NCBI GenBank assembly: GCA_963974935.1
Contig: CAXBEV010000001.1
Coordinates: 372,001-436,000 of the forward strand
Source of the DNA: UBA4479 sp963974935
GTDB taxonomy: Bacteria; Pseudomonadota; Alphaproteobacteria; Rhodospirillales; Casp-alpha2
Direction of reading: 5' to 3'
Length of the DNA stretch: 64,000 nucleotides
Shown here: positions 1-8,267 of the stretch, in pieces
Numbering within the stretch: the first letter of the stretch is position 1
Layout: the number at the start of each line of letters is the position of its first letter
The notes under the pieces: generated by a model
Told to the model about the DNA's origin: nothing
The model's database searches: none
The model's input: the letters and a program-made list of their open reading frames with translations, nothing else
Translations under genes and position numbers: made by a program

Positions 1-353
1 ATCTCGGTAAAGCGCTGCTCGACCTCGTCCCAAGACTGTTTGCCGACCACCAGATTCCCGCCGACATACAGCACGATGTCTTCAAGCCCGGCTTCGATGC
101 ACATGTCGCGAAAGCCACGGCAGTCCAATTCACCCTGGCCGTAAAGCGACGATACCAAGATTGCATCGGCAGCGGTCTCGATGGCGGCCTTAATAAAATC
201 TTCGGACGGCGTCAGCGCGCCCAGGGTGACGATTTTGAAACCTTCTTTTTCCAGTGCCATCGACAGGATGCGGTTGCCGACGATGTGGGTGTCGGCGCCG
301 ATGACCCCGGTGACCAGCGTGATGCGGCTGCGTTGTTCGGGGGTGAGGGTCAT
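1..353 (-). CDS. glmS: Methylaspartate mutase small (B12-binding) subunit, 3' end cut by window
   Basis: This is the cobalamin-binding S subunit of a B12-dependent glutamate/methylaspartate mutase-type isomerase. The first 117 codons are present and the C-terminus runs off the window edge. The protein begins MTLTPEQRSRITLVTGVIGA and carries the base-off B12 motif DTHIVGN (DxHxxG) at about residues 21-27, followed by the Rossmann-like pattern with LVSSLYGQG and LYVGGN, where the nucleotide loop of B12 packs. The family is normally about 130-150 aa, so little is missing. The ATG overlaps the stop of the upstream IclR gene by 4 bp, so the two are translationally coupled and probably co-regulated. 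The large E subunit would be expected further left, outside the window. It could instead be a stand-alone B12-binding protein of a related mutase. Confidence 0.88.
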   Translation of the reverse strand, partial: MTLTPEQRSRITLVTGVIGADTHIVGNRILSMALEKEGFKIVTLGALTPSEDFIKAAIETAADAILVSSLYGQGELDCRGFRDMCIEAGLEDIVLYVGGNLVVGKQSWDEVEQRFTE

Positions 354-1186
354 GACGTCGCTCCTTGTTGGTCGGTGTCGTCGTTCATCGGCACATCGTA
401 ATCGCGCACTGCGCGTTCGATCTGCTGAGCGGCGGCTTTGAAGCGGTCCAGTTTGGCAACGGCCGTCGGGATCGTCATGCGCGCCGCCGGTGCGTGCACG
501 GAAAGGCCCGCGAACACGCGGCCTTTACTGTCGAACACCGGCACCGCAATGCCGACCAGACCTGCGGTGTTTTCCTGGTCGTTGCAGGCATAACCTAAAC
601 GCCGGATCTGTTTGAAATGGGCTTCCAGCGCGCTTCGTTCCGTCAGCGTGTTTTCGGTGAAGCGCTGCAACGGTCCGGCGCTGAGGATTCGCTTGCGTGT
701 CCGCGCCGGCAGGTGAGCCAACAATAGTTTGCCGATGGCGGTCGCATGCAAAGGCACCCGGGTACCGACACCAATTTGCAGACGCAACGGCCAGGCACAT
801 TCGACCCGTTCGACATAAATCACGCCGTCCCGGTCTAAGACGCCGAGATTGCATGTCTCGCCGATTTCCGTGACCAGCGCATTCAAGATCGCGCGCACAG
901 GGGCGATCCGTGCAAATGACGACATCGCGTCGGTGGCCAAGGCCATCAAGTTGGGGCCGACCACGTACTTATCACCACCCGGCGTGCGCGTCACCAACAG
1001 CGTGTCTTCCAGTTGTTTGACGACCCGAAACACGGTCGGACGCGGCAGGTCGGTGGCGTCGGCAAGCTCGCTCAGGCTGGGCGGTTTGGGCGCGTTGAGG
1101 ATCGCGGATAACACCGTCACCCCCTTACCGAGGGCTGAACTGCCATCGGGCGGCACGATGTGGGAAAGTGGTGCACCATCCAGCAT
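350..1186 (-). CDS. IclR-family transcriptional regulator
   Basis: This 278-aa protein has the IclR layout: an N-terminal winged helix-turn-helix (about residues 20-80, with SLSELADATDLPRPTVFRVV) and a C-terminal ligand-binding domain containing GVGTRVPLHATAIGKLLLA and the late AVPVFDSKGRVFAGLSV segment. Family members bind small organic acids and act as local repressors or activators. It lies directly before the mutase gene with a 4-bp overlap, so it likely controls that pathway, and it faces away from azlC across a short AT-rich gap that could hold its operator. The inducer cannot be told from sequence. Confidence 0.93.
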   Translation of the reverse strand: MLDGAPLSHIVPPDGSSALGKGVTVLSAILNAPKPPSLSELADATDLPRPTVFRVVKQLEDTLLVTRTPGGDKYVVGPNLMALATDAMSSFARIAPVRAILNALVTEIGETCNLGVLDRDGVIYVERVECAWPLRLQIGVGTRVPLHATAIGKLLLAHLPARTRKRILSAGPLQRFTENTLTERSALEAHFKQIRRLGYACNDQENTAGLVGIAVPVFDSKGRVFAGLSVHAPAARMTIPTAVAKLDRFKAAAQQIERAVRDYDVPMNDDTDQQGATS

Positions 1187-1329
1187 GTCGAGGTCTCCTC
1201 CCGTCGTTGTTATTTTGAAAAGGGTAGACGCAGCAGGCTATAATTCAATAATAAATATAAATTTGTCTCGATAATTGTCATTTTGCATTATTTTAAAGCA
1301 CATTGAAGCCCGCCCGCGTTTGCGCCAGC
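1187..1329. promoter_or_regulatory. AT-rich divergent intergenic region
   Basis: The short gap between the divergent iclR-type gene and azlC is conspicuously AT-rich, especially about 1240-1300, unlike the flanking coding DNA. It must contain promoters for both directions and is the natural place for an IclR operator. No exact operator was identified. Confidence 0.4.
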
Positions 1330-2082
1330 ATGGCAGCAGGGAGACGACCGATTACCGATACCGATCATTCACCAGCAGATGCGCCGATAGGTCAGATTTT
1401 TCGTCAAGGCGCGATGGACGGTCTGAGCCTGCCGGCCTTCATGGTCGCTAGCAGCATGATCGGCTATGGCGCGTTGGTGCATTCGGCGGGGATGAGTTTG
1501 GGCATTGCGGTCGTGTCGACCATCGGCATCTGGGGCTTGCCGGGGCAGGTCGCGTTTATCGAATACGTTCTGTTGGGCGCACCCGTCTTCTCAATGCTGA
1601 TCGCGGTCGCGCTGGCGAATATGCGGTTTTTGCCGATGAGCTTATCGTTGGTGCCGATGTTCCGGGGCTCTAAGTCCGGGTGGCGGCTGCGTTATTTTTA
1701 TGTGCAGTTGATGTCGGTGAATACCTGGGTCGGCTTGCTGAAAAAAGCGCCGGACCTTAGCCCTGACATGCGGGGCCCCTATTACGCAGGCTTTTCGACG
1801 ACTTGTATGGTGGCTGGTGCCGGCGGCACGGCGGCAGGCTTTTTGATGGCCGAAGTGATGCCGTTTTTCGTCACCGTGACGTTGGTATTCATCAACCCGA
1901 TCTATTTTGCGTTCATATTTTCGGCGATGCGAGCGCGCGCCTGCTTGCTTGCGATGCTGGTCGGCGCGATCATCGGGCCTCCGTTGTATCTTTTGTCGCC
2001 GGTATGGAGTTTGCCGCTCTGTGGTGTGCTTGCCGGTACCGCCGGATTTTATGCCGACCGTTGGCTGAGGCGCATACGATGA
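1330..2082 (+). CDS. azlC: AzlC-family branched-chain amino acid exporter, large subunit
   Basis: This integral membrane protein has several hydrophobic segments and the AzlC signature order (GLSLPAFMVASSMIGYGALV, then WGLPGQVAFIEY, and FLPMSLSLVPMFRG). AzlC works with the small AzlD subunit to export branched-chain amino acids or analogues. The reading frame is open from a TTG at 1303. I chose the ATG at 1330 because it leaves a normal short N-terminal tail; neither start has a clear Shine-Dalgarno. The stop overlaps the azlD start by 4 bp, so the pair is translationally coupled. Substrate specificity is not visible in the sequence. Confidence 0.85.
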   Translation: MAAGRRPITDTDHSPADAPIGQIFRQGAMDGLSLPAFMVASSMIGYGALVHSAGMSLGIAVVSTIGIWGLPGQVAFIEYVLLGAPVFSMLIAVALANMRFLPMSLSLVPMFRGSKSGWRLRYFYVQLMSVNTWVGLLKKAPDLSPDMRGPYYAGFSTTCMVAGAGGTAAGFLMAEVMPFFVTVTLVFINPIYFAFIFSAMRARACLLAMLVGAIIGPPLYLLSPVWSLPLCGVLAGTAGFYADRWLRRIR

Positions 2083-2432
2083 GCGGTCTCGATATTATGC
2101 ATGCTCCTTGGGTGTTGTTGGGCTTGGCCATCGCAGCGACGTATTTTTGGCGCGGTCTCGGCACCGCGATCGCAGCCCGCATCGATCCGGAAAGCGGGCT
2201 GTTTCAATGGATCGCGTGCGTCGCCTATGGCCTGTTGGCCGGGCTGATTTCACGGATCATCGTGATGCCGGTGGGTCTTTTAGCCGAGACCGAAATCATA
2301 GATCGCTTGGTGGCGACGGCATTTGGATTTGTGCTTTTTTACGTGTTTCGCCGCAATGTAGGCGTTGGCACCTTGAGTGCGGCCGGCTTATTCATGGTTC
2401 TTGTCTGGGGCCGGGGTGAAGGATTCTTTTAA
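2079..2432 (+). CDS. azlD: AzlD-family transporter small subunit
   Basis: This protein of about 117 aa has four hydrophobic segments and starts MSGLDIMHAPWVLLGLAIAA. It matches AzlD in length, topology and position: its ATG overlaps the azlC stop as ATGA. The C-terminal half (FVLFYVFRRNVGVGTLSAAG) is typical of the family. It is expected to pair with AzlC in the inner membrane as a branched-chain amino acid exporter. The secreted protease gene begins 2 bp after its stop, so the three genes may be one transcript. Confidence 0.85.
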   Translation: MSGLDIMHAPWVLLGLAIAATYFWRGLGTAIAARIDPESGLFQWIACVAYGLLAGLISRIIVMPVGLLAETEIIDRLVATAFGFVLFYVFRRNVGVGTLSAAGLFMVLVWGRGEGFF

Positions 2433-2434
2433 CG

Positions 2435-3553
2435 ATGCGATTATGCCTCGTTTTATGTGCTTTGTTTGCCACCGTGTTGAATGTCGACACGGCGCAGGGG
2501 CAAAGCTGCACAGCCCCGTCGGCGGTGTGCGCGGCAGTCGGCTCGGTCGTTAAACTTTCGTCGTATGAGCCGATCGGCAGTGCCGTGGTGATCGGGCCTG
2601 AGCGGGTCATTACCAATCGCCACATGCTCGCGGATAACACTGCCGCCGAAGTGATTTTACCGGATGGCAGTAAGCTAAAAGGCCAGGTACTCGCCACCGA
2701 TTACCCCGGGGACTTGGTGACGCTGACGGTGCCGGGATTGCCGGCGCTGCCGATATTGCCGCTGGGCCAAGCCGATCTGCAAAGCACTCTTTATGTCGTC
2801 GGCTTCGACGTCGGGCGGGATGCGGTTCGGGTGTATGCGCCCGGCGCGTTGCTCGTTGAAAAGGCGGACACGGCGTTGGCGCGGCTGCACCATGACGCGC
2901 GGTCGTTGCCCGGCAATTCCGGCGGCGCGTTGCTTGATGCCGAGGGGCGCTTGGTCGGCATCGTCGCTTCCGGCGGCGAGGGACGGAACGAGGCGATTCC
3001 TGCCGCCGACATTGACGCGGTGATCCACGCGAGCGGTCCGGAAAAGGTGTCGGCTTCAGCGGAAATCGGCCGGGCCTATGTCCGCTGTGTTGAATTCACT
3101 GATGATATCCGCACATCTCGCGGGGTGCTGACCGACGGCGCCGTCATCAAAATAAAAGACGCCTGCTTGGCCAGTCAGAATCGTCAGTTGATGGACGTTG
3201 CCGCGAGTGAGTTAGCGATGCGCCGCAAAATCGACCCGGCGCTGGCGTTGTTGCGGGCGTCATATGCGCAAGATCCAAATGCGCCGAACACATTGATCTC
3301 GCTCGCCATTACCTTGCACTTGGCGCAGCGTTTTGAGGAAGAGGTGCCGATCTTATATCGTGCCCTCGATATTTTGCCGACGGCACCGCAAGTGCTGCGC
3401 TTGGCATTGCAGGCGGGGATTTGGGGCGGCGATCAGGCGTTGGCTGATTTGGCGATGCAGCGCATTCAAGATGTGATGCCGCAGATGGCGCCGGCGGCCC
3501 GGCGGTTTTATGACAACCCACCGCCGAAGCCGCGCATGAGGCCACCGGGCTGA
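2435..3553 (+). CDS. Secreted trypsin-like serine protease with C-terminal repeat region
   Basis: This is a 372-aa protein with an N-terminal signal peptide (residues 1-23, cleavage after AQG). Residues about 30-195 form a trypsin-fold domain: the catalytic His is in TNRHMLA, the Asp in GDLVTL, and the nucleophile Ser in GNSGGALL. No PDZ domain is visible, unlike DegP/HtrA. The C-terminal 150 residues are helical with TPR-like spacing (LALLRASYAQDPNAPNTLIS). It probably acts in the periplasm on misfolded or specific substrates. Its start lies 2 bp downstream of azlD, and it is convergent with a second secreted serine peptidase of family S8. Confidence 0.85.
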   Translation: MRLCLVLCALFATVLNVDTAQGQSCTAPSAVCAAVGSVVKLSSYEPIGSAVVIGPERVITNRHMLADNTAAEVILPDGSKLKGQVLATDYPGDLVTLTVPGLPALPILPLGQADLQSTLYVVGFDVGRDAVRVYAPGALLVEKADTALARLHHDARSLPGNSGGALLDAEGRLVGIVASGGEGRNEAIPAADIDAVIHASGPEKVSASAEIGRAYVRCVEFTDDIRTSRGVLTDGAVIKIKDACLASQNRQLMDVAASELAMRRKIDPALALLRASYAQDPNAPNTLISLAITLHLAQRFEEEVPILYRALDILPTAPQVLRLALQAGIWGGDQALADLAMQRIQDVMPQMAPAARRFYDNPPPKPRMRPPG

Positions 3554-3557
3554 AGTA

Positions 3558-4868
3558 TCACGGTCCGTCGGTCGGATCGGGAATCCACCCAAAGCGCACG
3601 CGCTGCGGCCCGTCCAAAGTCCGGGCGCGCTTTAAGATCGCATCCCGAAGCGCCGGGCCGTCCCAGTCCGGATTGGCGGCGAGCAAACGCACCGCCAGCG
3701 CACTCACACGCGGCACGGCAAAACTGGACCCGGACGCCTTGCCGACGGCGCCCCGGTGATCGATGACTTCAACCCGCTCGCCCGGCACCATGATATCGAC
3801 ATGTGCGGCACCCCAGTTGGAGCCTTGCGCCAAACGCCCGTCTAATGTCGACGACGTTACGACGATGGTATTTGGCAGGTCCAGCGCCGCTGGATACACC
3901 GGTACCTGATCAATATCGCGACCGTTATTGCCCGCAGAAAGTATGAACAGCATGTTCGGATGCTGCTGTGCGGCTGCGGCAAAAGCGGTCCAATCGTCGA
4001 TGCTGTTTGAACCCATCGCCATGTTTACAATCCGTACGTCGTGCGCGGCGAAGAACGCGACGGCATCGGCGAGGCGTGCCATATCGGGCCGCGGATAGCG
4101 GACCGGTATGATCCGTGCCATCGGCGCTTCGTTGAGCAATACACTGGCGACCGCGCTGCCATGGTGCAGCGGAAAGAACGGTGAACGCGATGTGTCGACA
4201 TCGAACGGTCGGTCGTCCATATCCCAAAGATCACGCCCGATCAGCTTGCCGTCGCTGTCGCGCGCCAGATGATCTTTAAACGGGGCCACGGTGTAGTTGA
4301 TGCCGCTGTCGATGACCCCGACCGTGACGCCGCCCGGGTCTTTGCCGGACGGCACCGGCGGATTGAGAGGTTCTTCTGAAATCGTCGTCTGCATGTCTGC
4401 GCTGAGCACACGGACGGCATCCGCGATGCCCATCGGTGTATAGACAATGTCGCGGATTTCGGTGACGCGGCACATGTGATCCGCATTGACGCTGAGGCGC
4501 GGGGCCGGATCGCTGATTTCAATGCCGATGCGCCGCAGCCGACCTGCCGGGAAAAGCGCGCTGATCTGGATTTCGCTGCCGTCCGCATCGATCAGCACCG
4601 TTTTCGCCCGGCCCGGTGCATCGCCCATATTGTTGACCGTGTGCGAGATGATTTTGATGTCGCCGAGCGCAGATCGAAACCGTTGCGGATCGCTGTAGGG
4701 CGCATCGCAGGCGACCGCTAACAGCGCCGTGATGCGATCCGGCAGTGCGCCTGCGGACGCCGGCAGGGCGCCGACGGCGAGCAGCGCTAAAGCGTTGAGT
4801 GCATACCGATAAGCCGATCTACCAAACGATGTGATCGACGCTGGTAAAACTGATGCTATCGCCGTCAT
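3558..4868 (-). CDS. S8 (subtilisin-like) serine peptidase, exported
   Basis: The subtilase triad is complete: Asp in VGVIDSGINYT, His in LHHGSAVASVLL, and Ser in ASGSSFAVPRVSALA, with the oxyanion Asn in ILSAGNNGRD. I placed the start at the ATG at 4868 (436 aa) because a hydrophobic signal segment (ALNALALLAVGALPASAGA) follows it closely. The frame is open further upstream to 5108, but the added sequence looks unlike protein. A region of about 120 residues between the signal peptide and the catalytic domain may be a propeptide-like domain. It is convergent with the trypsin-like gene at 2435. A small overlapping reading frame lies at its 5' end. Confidence 0.85.
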   Translation of the reverse strand: MTAIASVLPASITSFGRSAYRYALNALALLAVGALPASAGALPDRITALLAVACDAPYSDPQRFRSALGDIKIISHTVNNMGDAPGRAKTVLIDADGSEIQISALFPAGRLRRIGIEISDPAPRLSVNADHMCRVTEIRDIVYTPMGIADAVRVLSADMQTTISEEPLNPPVPSGKDPGGVTVGVIDSGINYTVAPFKDHLARDSDGKLIGRDLWDMDDRPFDVDTSRSPFFPLHHGSAVASVLLNEAPMARIIPVRYPRPDMARLADAVAFFAAHDVRIVNMAMGSNSIDDWTAFAAAAQQHPNMLFILSAGNNGRDIDQVPVYPAALDLPNTIVVTSSTLDGRLAQGSNWGAAHVDIMVPGERVEVIDHRGAVGKASGSSFAVPRVSALAVRLLAANPDWDGPALRDAILKRARTLDGPQRVRFGWIPDPTDGP

Positions 4869-5082
4869 TGATGGTGCGCACTCCGCTGAAGCCGTCTGGG
4901 TTTTGCAAACCGTGCGCGCCCAGGCTTTCGGAGTCAACGCAGGCGCCAGAGACGGACGCTGCCGGTTCCCCTGCGGAGTCGTCAACGGGGGAATGGCAAT
5001 GACGCTGATCAACCGTGCCAGCGCCGATGACGCTATCTCGGGTCGGGATGACGGCATCGTCCGGTGATGCTGAGGGCCGCAC
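4819..5082 (-). CDS. Possible small acidic protein upstream of the subtilase
   Basis: This is a GTG-started frame of 87 codons that would overlap the proposed subtilase start by 50 bp. Its second half (NPDGFSGVRTINDGDSISF, ending SVDHIVW) reads like real protein, more so than the competing subtilase extension. The protein is rich in Asp and Ser with few basic residues and has two Cys. No family was recognised. It might be a small substrate or inhibitor of the peptidase, or only a chance frame. Confidence 0.3.
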   Translation of the reverse strand: MRPSASPDDAVIPTRDSVIGAGTVDQRHCHSPVDDSAGEPAASVSGACVDSESLGAHGLQNPDGFSGVRTINDGDSISFTSVDHIVW

Positions 5083-5205
5083 GAGGGCATGGAGCCATAA
5101 GCAGACAATGTGCGCGAACTGTTTGCTGATTCAGCAGAAGCAGACGTTTATTGGTGAGTGCTGGAGTCCGGGTTTGACTCGGGGTGGACACTTCCCGTGC
5201 GAGCC

Positions 5206-6168
5206 TTAGAGACCGAAAACCAACCAAGCTGTATATCCGACGTATGAAGCAAAAAGCAAAGTGCCCTCAAGACGGTTTATGATGCCGGTCCCTTTGAAAT
5301 TGAAGCAAACAACAAGTAGGCCGACGGTCAGCAGGCCGAGAACGACCATGTCTCGGTGAAGGATTTCCTGTGGCACGGAAGTCGGGCCAATCACACCGGC
5401 AATGCCAACCACGGCGAGCGTATTGAATAAATTCGAGCCGAGTATATTACCCAATGCCAGGTCCGGCTGCCCCTTCCGCGCCGCTGATAAGGATGCTGCA
5501 AACTCTGGAAGTGATGTGCCGACAGCAACAATCGTCAGACCGATCACAAGATCGGAAACACCCAAGCCACTGGCAATTTCCACGGCACCCCAGACAAGCA
5601 GGCGGGAACTGGCGATCAGCAAGACGAGGCCGACGACTACCCATGCCAAGGCCTTCGTGAACCGTTTGCTGTGGTCGTCGAGCGCCTTTTGCATCTCATG
5701 ACCCAAAGGGTCATCTCGGTTACGCAAACCTTCGTAAATGCTCCATCCCATCAATACAGCAAACACACAGAGAAGGATCAGCGCATCAAGACGCGTCAAC
5801 TGCCCATCAGCCAAAAGCACGGCGGATAGGCCCGTTATGCCGATGAGAATTGGAACCTCTTTCTTGACCACAACTGATTGAGCGGCAATCGGACAAATCA
5901 TTGCCGTCACGCCGAGAATCAGCCCGATGTTCGCGATGTTAGATCCATATGCGTTGCCCAGCGCCAACCCGGGATTGCCTTCGCTCGCAGCGAACGCGGA
6001 AACCATCATCTCCGGTGCCGATGTTCCGAAGCCGATGATGATCATCCCAATCAAGAGCGGGGGAATTGAGTAATGGGCCGCGACGGCAGCGGCACCCTCA
6101 ACAAATTTGTCTGCACTCCAAACCAGAAGTAACAGTCCGCCAACGATGGCAAGTGAAGGCAACACCAT
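5206..6168 (-). CDS. yrbG: Calcium/sodium antiporter (CaCA family, YrbG-like)
   Basis: This 320-aa protein has about ten transmembrane segments and the two inverted alpha-repeat motifs of cation/Ca2+ exchangers: IIIGFGTSAPEMMVSAFAA near residue 45 and LTIVAVGTSLPEFAASLSAA near residue 210. Each is followed by a glycine-rich GN.xGSN loop (GNAYGSNIANIGL and GNILGSNLFNTL). The acidic residues in these repeats bind the transported ion. It should exchange Na+ and Ca2+ across the inner membrane. The length is normal for YrbG/CaxA. It stands alone between the subtilase and a PsiE-like gene in the same direction. Confidence 0.95.
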   Translation of the reverse strand: MVLPSLAIVGGLLLLVWSADKFVEGAAAVAAHYSIPPLLIGMIIIGFGTSAPEMMVSAFAASEGNPGLALGNAYGSNIANIGLILGVTAMICPIAAQSVVVKKEVPILIGITGLSAVLLADGQLTRLDALILLCVFAVLMGWSIYEGLRNRDDPLGHEMQKALDDHSKRFTKALAWVVVGLVLLIASSRLLVWGAVEIASGLGVSDLVIGLTIVAVGTSLPEFAASLSAARKGQPDLALGNILGSNLFNTLAVVGIAGVIGPTSVPQEILHRDMVVLGLLTVGLLVVCFNFKGTGIINRLEGTLLFASYVGYTAWLVFGL

Positions 6169-6254
6169 TTAGCTTGATACTCCAAACAACCAATGTGGAT
6201 CACGCCGGTTTATGAACTGATGGAGGCGAATTTAGCGAGGAACTTCCACTACAC

Positions 6255-6719
6255 TTATTCTCGTGATGGTGTGTCCGCAATCTTTACGACCCAATGCAAA
6301 ACCGCGAGTGAGACGATCAATGCAGCCAATCCAATCAACATCATCGCCTCAGTCTGGGCGAGATCTAGGAGAATGAATTTTCTCACCAATGCGAGTATTG
6401 CAATTTGTACGACAATACGAACTTGAACAATGCTTTGTTTTCGTTCGATGACCTGAACAATAGAGTGATTGAACTCAAGAGCGATTAGAACAGTTAAAAC
6501 ACCGGCAAAAAGATTTCGAAAAGTATCCGGCGCCGCTAAATCAACTTGCAAGGTTAGAAGTTTGTATACGTCGCCAGCAATATGGCCACAGGCGTATACG
6601 ACGATAACCGAAACGAGCACGCTCAGGAAAATTGCCGCGATTTGCTCAAGCCGCTCGTAAAAACCGAGTTCGCGCCAAATCTTTGTATACTTATCGAACA
6701 TCCGCGTTGGTTCATTCAT
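6255..6719 (-). CDS. PsiE-like inner-membrane protein
   Basis: This 154-aa protein has four hydrophobic segments. It resembles the phosphate-starvation-inducible PsiE family in size and in the FRNLFAGVLTVLIALEFNHS segment, which is followed by the conserved charged stretch VRIVVQIAILALVRKFILLD. The biochemical role of the family is unknown. The ATG at 6719 gives a normal cytoplasmic N-terminus before the first membrane span. It lies about 90 bp upstream of the antiporter gene on the same strand and may share its transcript. Confidence 0.75.
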   Translation of the reverse strand: MNEPTRMFDKYTKIWRELGFYERLEQIAAIFLSVLVSVIVVYACGHIAGDVYKLLTLQVDLAAPDTFRNLFAGVLTVLIALEFNHSIVQVIERKQSIVQVRIVVQIAILALVRKFILLDLAQTEAMMLIGLAALIVSLAVLHWVVKIADTPSRE

Positions 6720-6927
6720 TTCGCAGCCAACTTTCCATGCAATTACGAGGGAATTAGGATGGCGAGACTACACCATCCACTCGGATTGCACACTTCCGCT
6801 CATGGCCACCCCCAGCTGTTTCGACGTCCATCATAATTAGTCTGTTTATGCGTTCAAAGCGGGCTCTCTCGCGGACATTGCGGCGGGATTGCGAGTCCTT
6901 TTTTATGCGTAAACGCTGCGCGCCGTG

Positions 6928-7239
6928 CTAAAACTTTGCGTCCCGGATCACCGTGCAATCGGTGACGTTGACGACGCCGATTTGACGGGATACCAGCGTG
7001 TAGACGCGCTCGACAACCGCGTCCAACTCATCCTCATCTACGATGCAGACCACGGAGACCATGCCGCCTGCGGACGACACCAAGCCGTCCCGCGTCCAAG
7101 CGCCGTGTTCACCAGAGCCGCCGAGCACGGGGATGATCGTGTAGCCGGACATATCGATATCGTCCAGCAGCGCGGTCAGGCGTCGCAGCGCCGGGGCTTC
7201 GATGAAAATTTCCAGCCGTTTTTTTTCGTGCATCTGCAT
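6928..7239 (-). CDS. sbtB: PII-like regulator of the adjacent SbtA-type permease (SbtB-like)
   Basis: This is a 103-aa protein with the ferredoxin-like PII fold pattern (KRLEIFIEAPALRRLTALLD, then GYTIIPVLGGSGEHGAW, then VVCIVDEDELDAVV). In cyanobacteria SbtB binds adenine nucleotides or cAMP and gates the SbtA bicarbonate transporter. The redox Cys pair of the cyanobacterial C-terminal loop is not present here, so any redox control is missing. An AGGAGG ribosome-binding site lies inside the last codons of sbtA, and the start is 8 bp after the sbtA stop. A second Met two codons in (7233) is an alternative start. Confidence 0.82.
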   Translation of the reverse strand: MQMHEKKRLEIFIEAPALRRLTALLDDIDMSGYTIIPVLGGSGEHGAWTRDGLVSSAGGMVSVVCIVDEDELDAVVERVYTLVSRQIGVVNVTDCTVIRDAKF

Positions 7240-7247
7240 GATGTGCG

Positions 7248-8249
7248 TCAGCCTCCTATGATCTTTTCAGCCGCCCAAACATATAATGGGATGCCGACCG
7301 TCAGGTTAAACGGAAACGTGATGCCGAGCGAGAGCGTCAGATATATTTCCGGTCTGGCTTCGGGCAAGGCGACGCGCATCGCCGCCGGCACCGCGATGTA
7401 GCTGGCCGACGCGGCCAAAGTCATCAACAGCGCCGTACTGCCGATATCGAGATCAATCACAATGCCCGCGGCCAGGGCAATCGCAGCGCCGATCGGCGGC
7501 ATGATCAGGCCGAAGAAGATCACGCCGGGTTTCAGTTCGTGCGCGCTTTGCCGAATGCCGCGCCCGGCGATCAGGCCCATATCCAAAAGGAACAGGCATA
7601 ACACCCCTTTGAATGGATCGACGATGAACGATGACACTTGTGCCATCCCGTCAGGTCCGGTGATCCAGCCGATGATGAACGCGCCTGTCAGCAAAACGAT
7701 GGAGCCGTTCAACAGTACCTCGCGCACCAGCTCGGTGTTGAAGCCGTTGGATGGGTCCGGTGCGCTGGTCGCGTCTTTGCTTTTGCCGCGCGCCAAGATC
7801 AAGGCTGCGATAATTGCCGGGCTTTCCATGACGGCGGCGACCGCAACCAGATAGCCTTCCGACGAGATGCCCAAGGTGGTGAGGGCTGACGTGGCGGCAA
7901 CGAATGTGACAATCGAAATCGAGCCGTAATGCGCGGCGACGGCGGCGACATCGATCCGGGGTAAGCTCGACAGGGCTCGCAATAACTGGAAAGCGATAAA
8001 CGGGATCAGCGCGCTGAGGAAAATACCGGCGCCAATGGTCGCCATCATTTTCGCATCAATGCCGCTTTCCGCGACGATCACGCCGCCCTTAAAACCGATC
8101 GCGGCGAGCAGGTACAGTGACAGCGCTTTGGCAACGGCCTCTGGAAAATGCAGATCGGATCGGACGGCGGCGGCAATGAAACCAAGCGCAAAAAACAACA
8201 CCATCGGAGAAAGAAGATTGCTCTCAGCGAGGGCTAACATGTCGCTCAT
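7248..8249 (-). CDS. sbtA: SbtA-type sodium-dependent bicarbonate (or organic anion) permease
   Basis: This 333-aa polytopic membrane protein starts MSDMLALAESNLLSPMVLFF. It follows the two inverted five-helix repeats of the sodium-dependent bicarbonate permease family, with LGFIAAAVRSDLHFPE early and the matching LFLLDMGLIAGRGIRQ in the second half. The pairing with a PII-like gene 8 bp downstream supports the assignment. No carbon-fixation gene is visible in the window, and the gene follows the ectoine-degradation gene eutB by only 18 bp. The real substrate may therefore be bicarbonate for anaplerosis or another small anion. Confidence 0.85.
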   Translation of the reverse strand: MSDMLALAESNLLSPMVLFFALGFIAAAVRSDLHFPEAVAKALSLYLLAAIGFKGGVIVAESGIDAKMMATIGAGIFLSALIPFIAFQLLRALSSLPRIDVAAVAAHYGSISIVTFVAATSALTTLGISSEGYLVAVAAVMESPAIIAALILARGKSKDATSAPDPSNGFNTELVREVLLNGSIVLLTGAFIIGWITGPDGMAQVSSFIVDPFKGVLCLFLLDMGLIAGRGIRQSAHELKPGVIFFGLIMPPIGAAIALAAGIVIDLDIGSTALLMTLAASASYIAVPAAMRVALPEARPEIYLTLSLGITFPFNLTVGIPLYVWAAEKIIGG

Positions 8250-8267
8250 GCGGCGCGCATCCCACTT

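Noticed and set aside
4869..5108. N-terminal extension of the subtilase to 5108
   Set aside because: It would place about 80 unnatural residues before a clear signal peptide.
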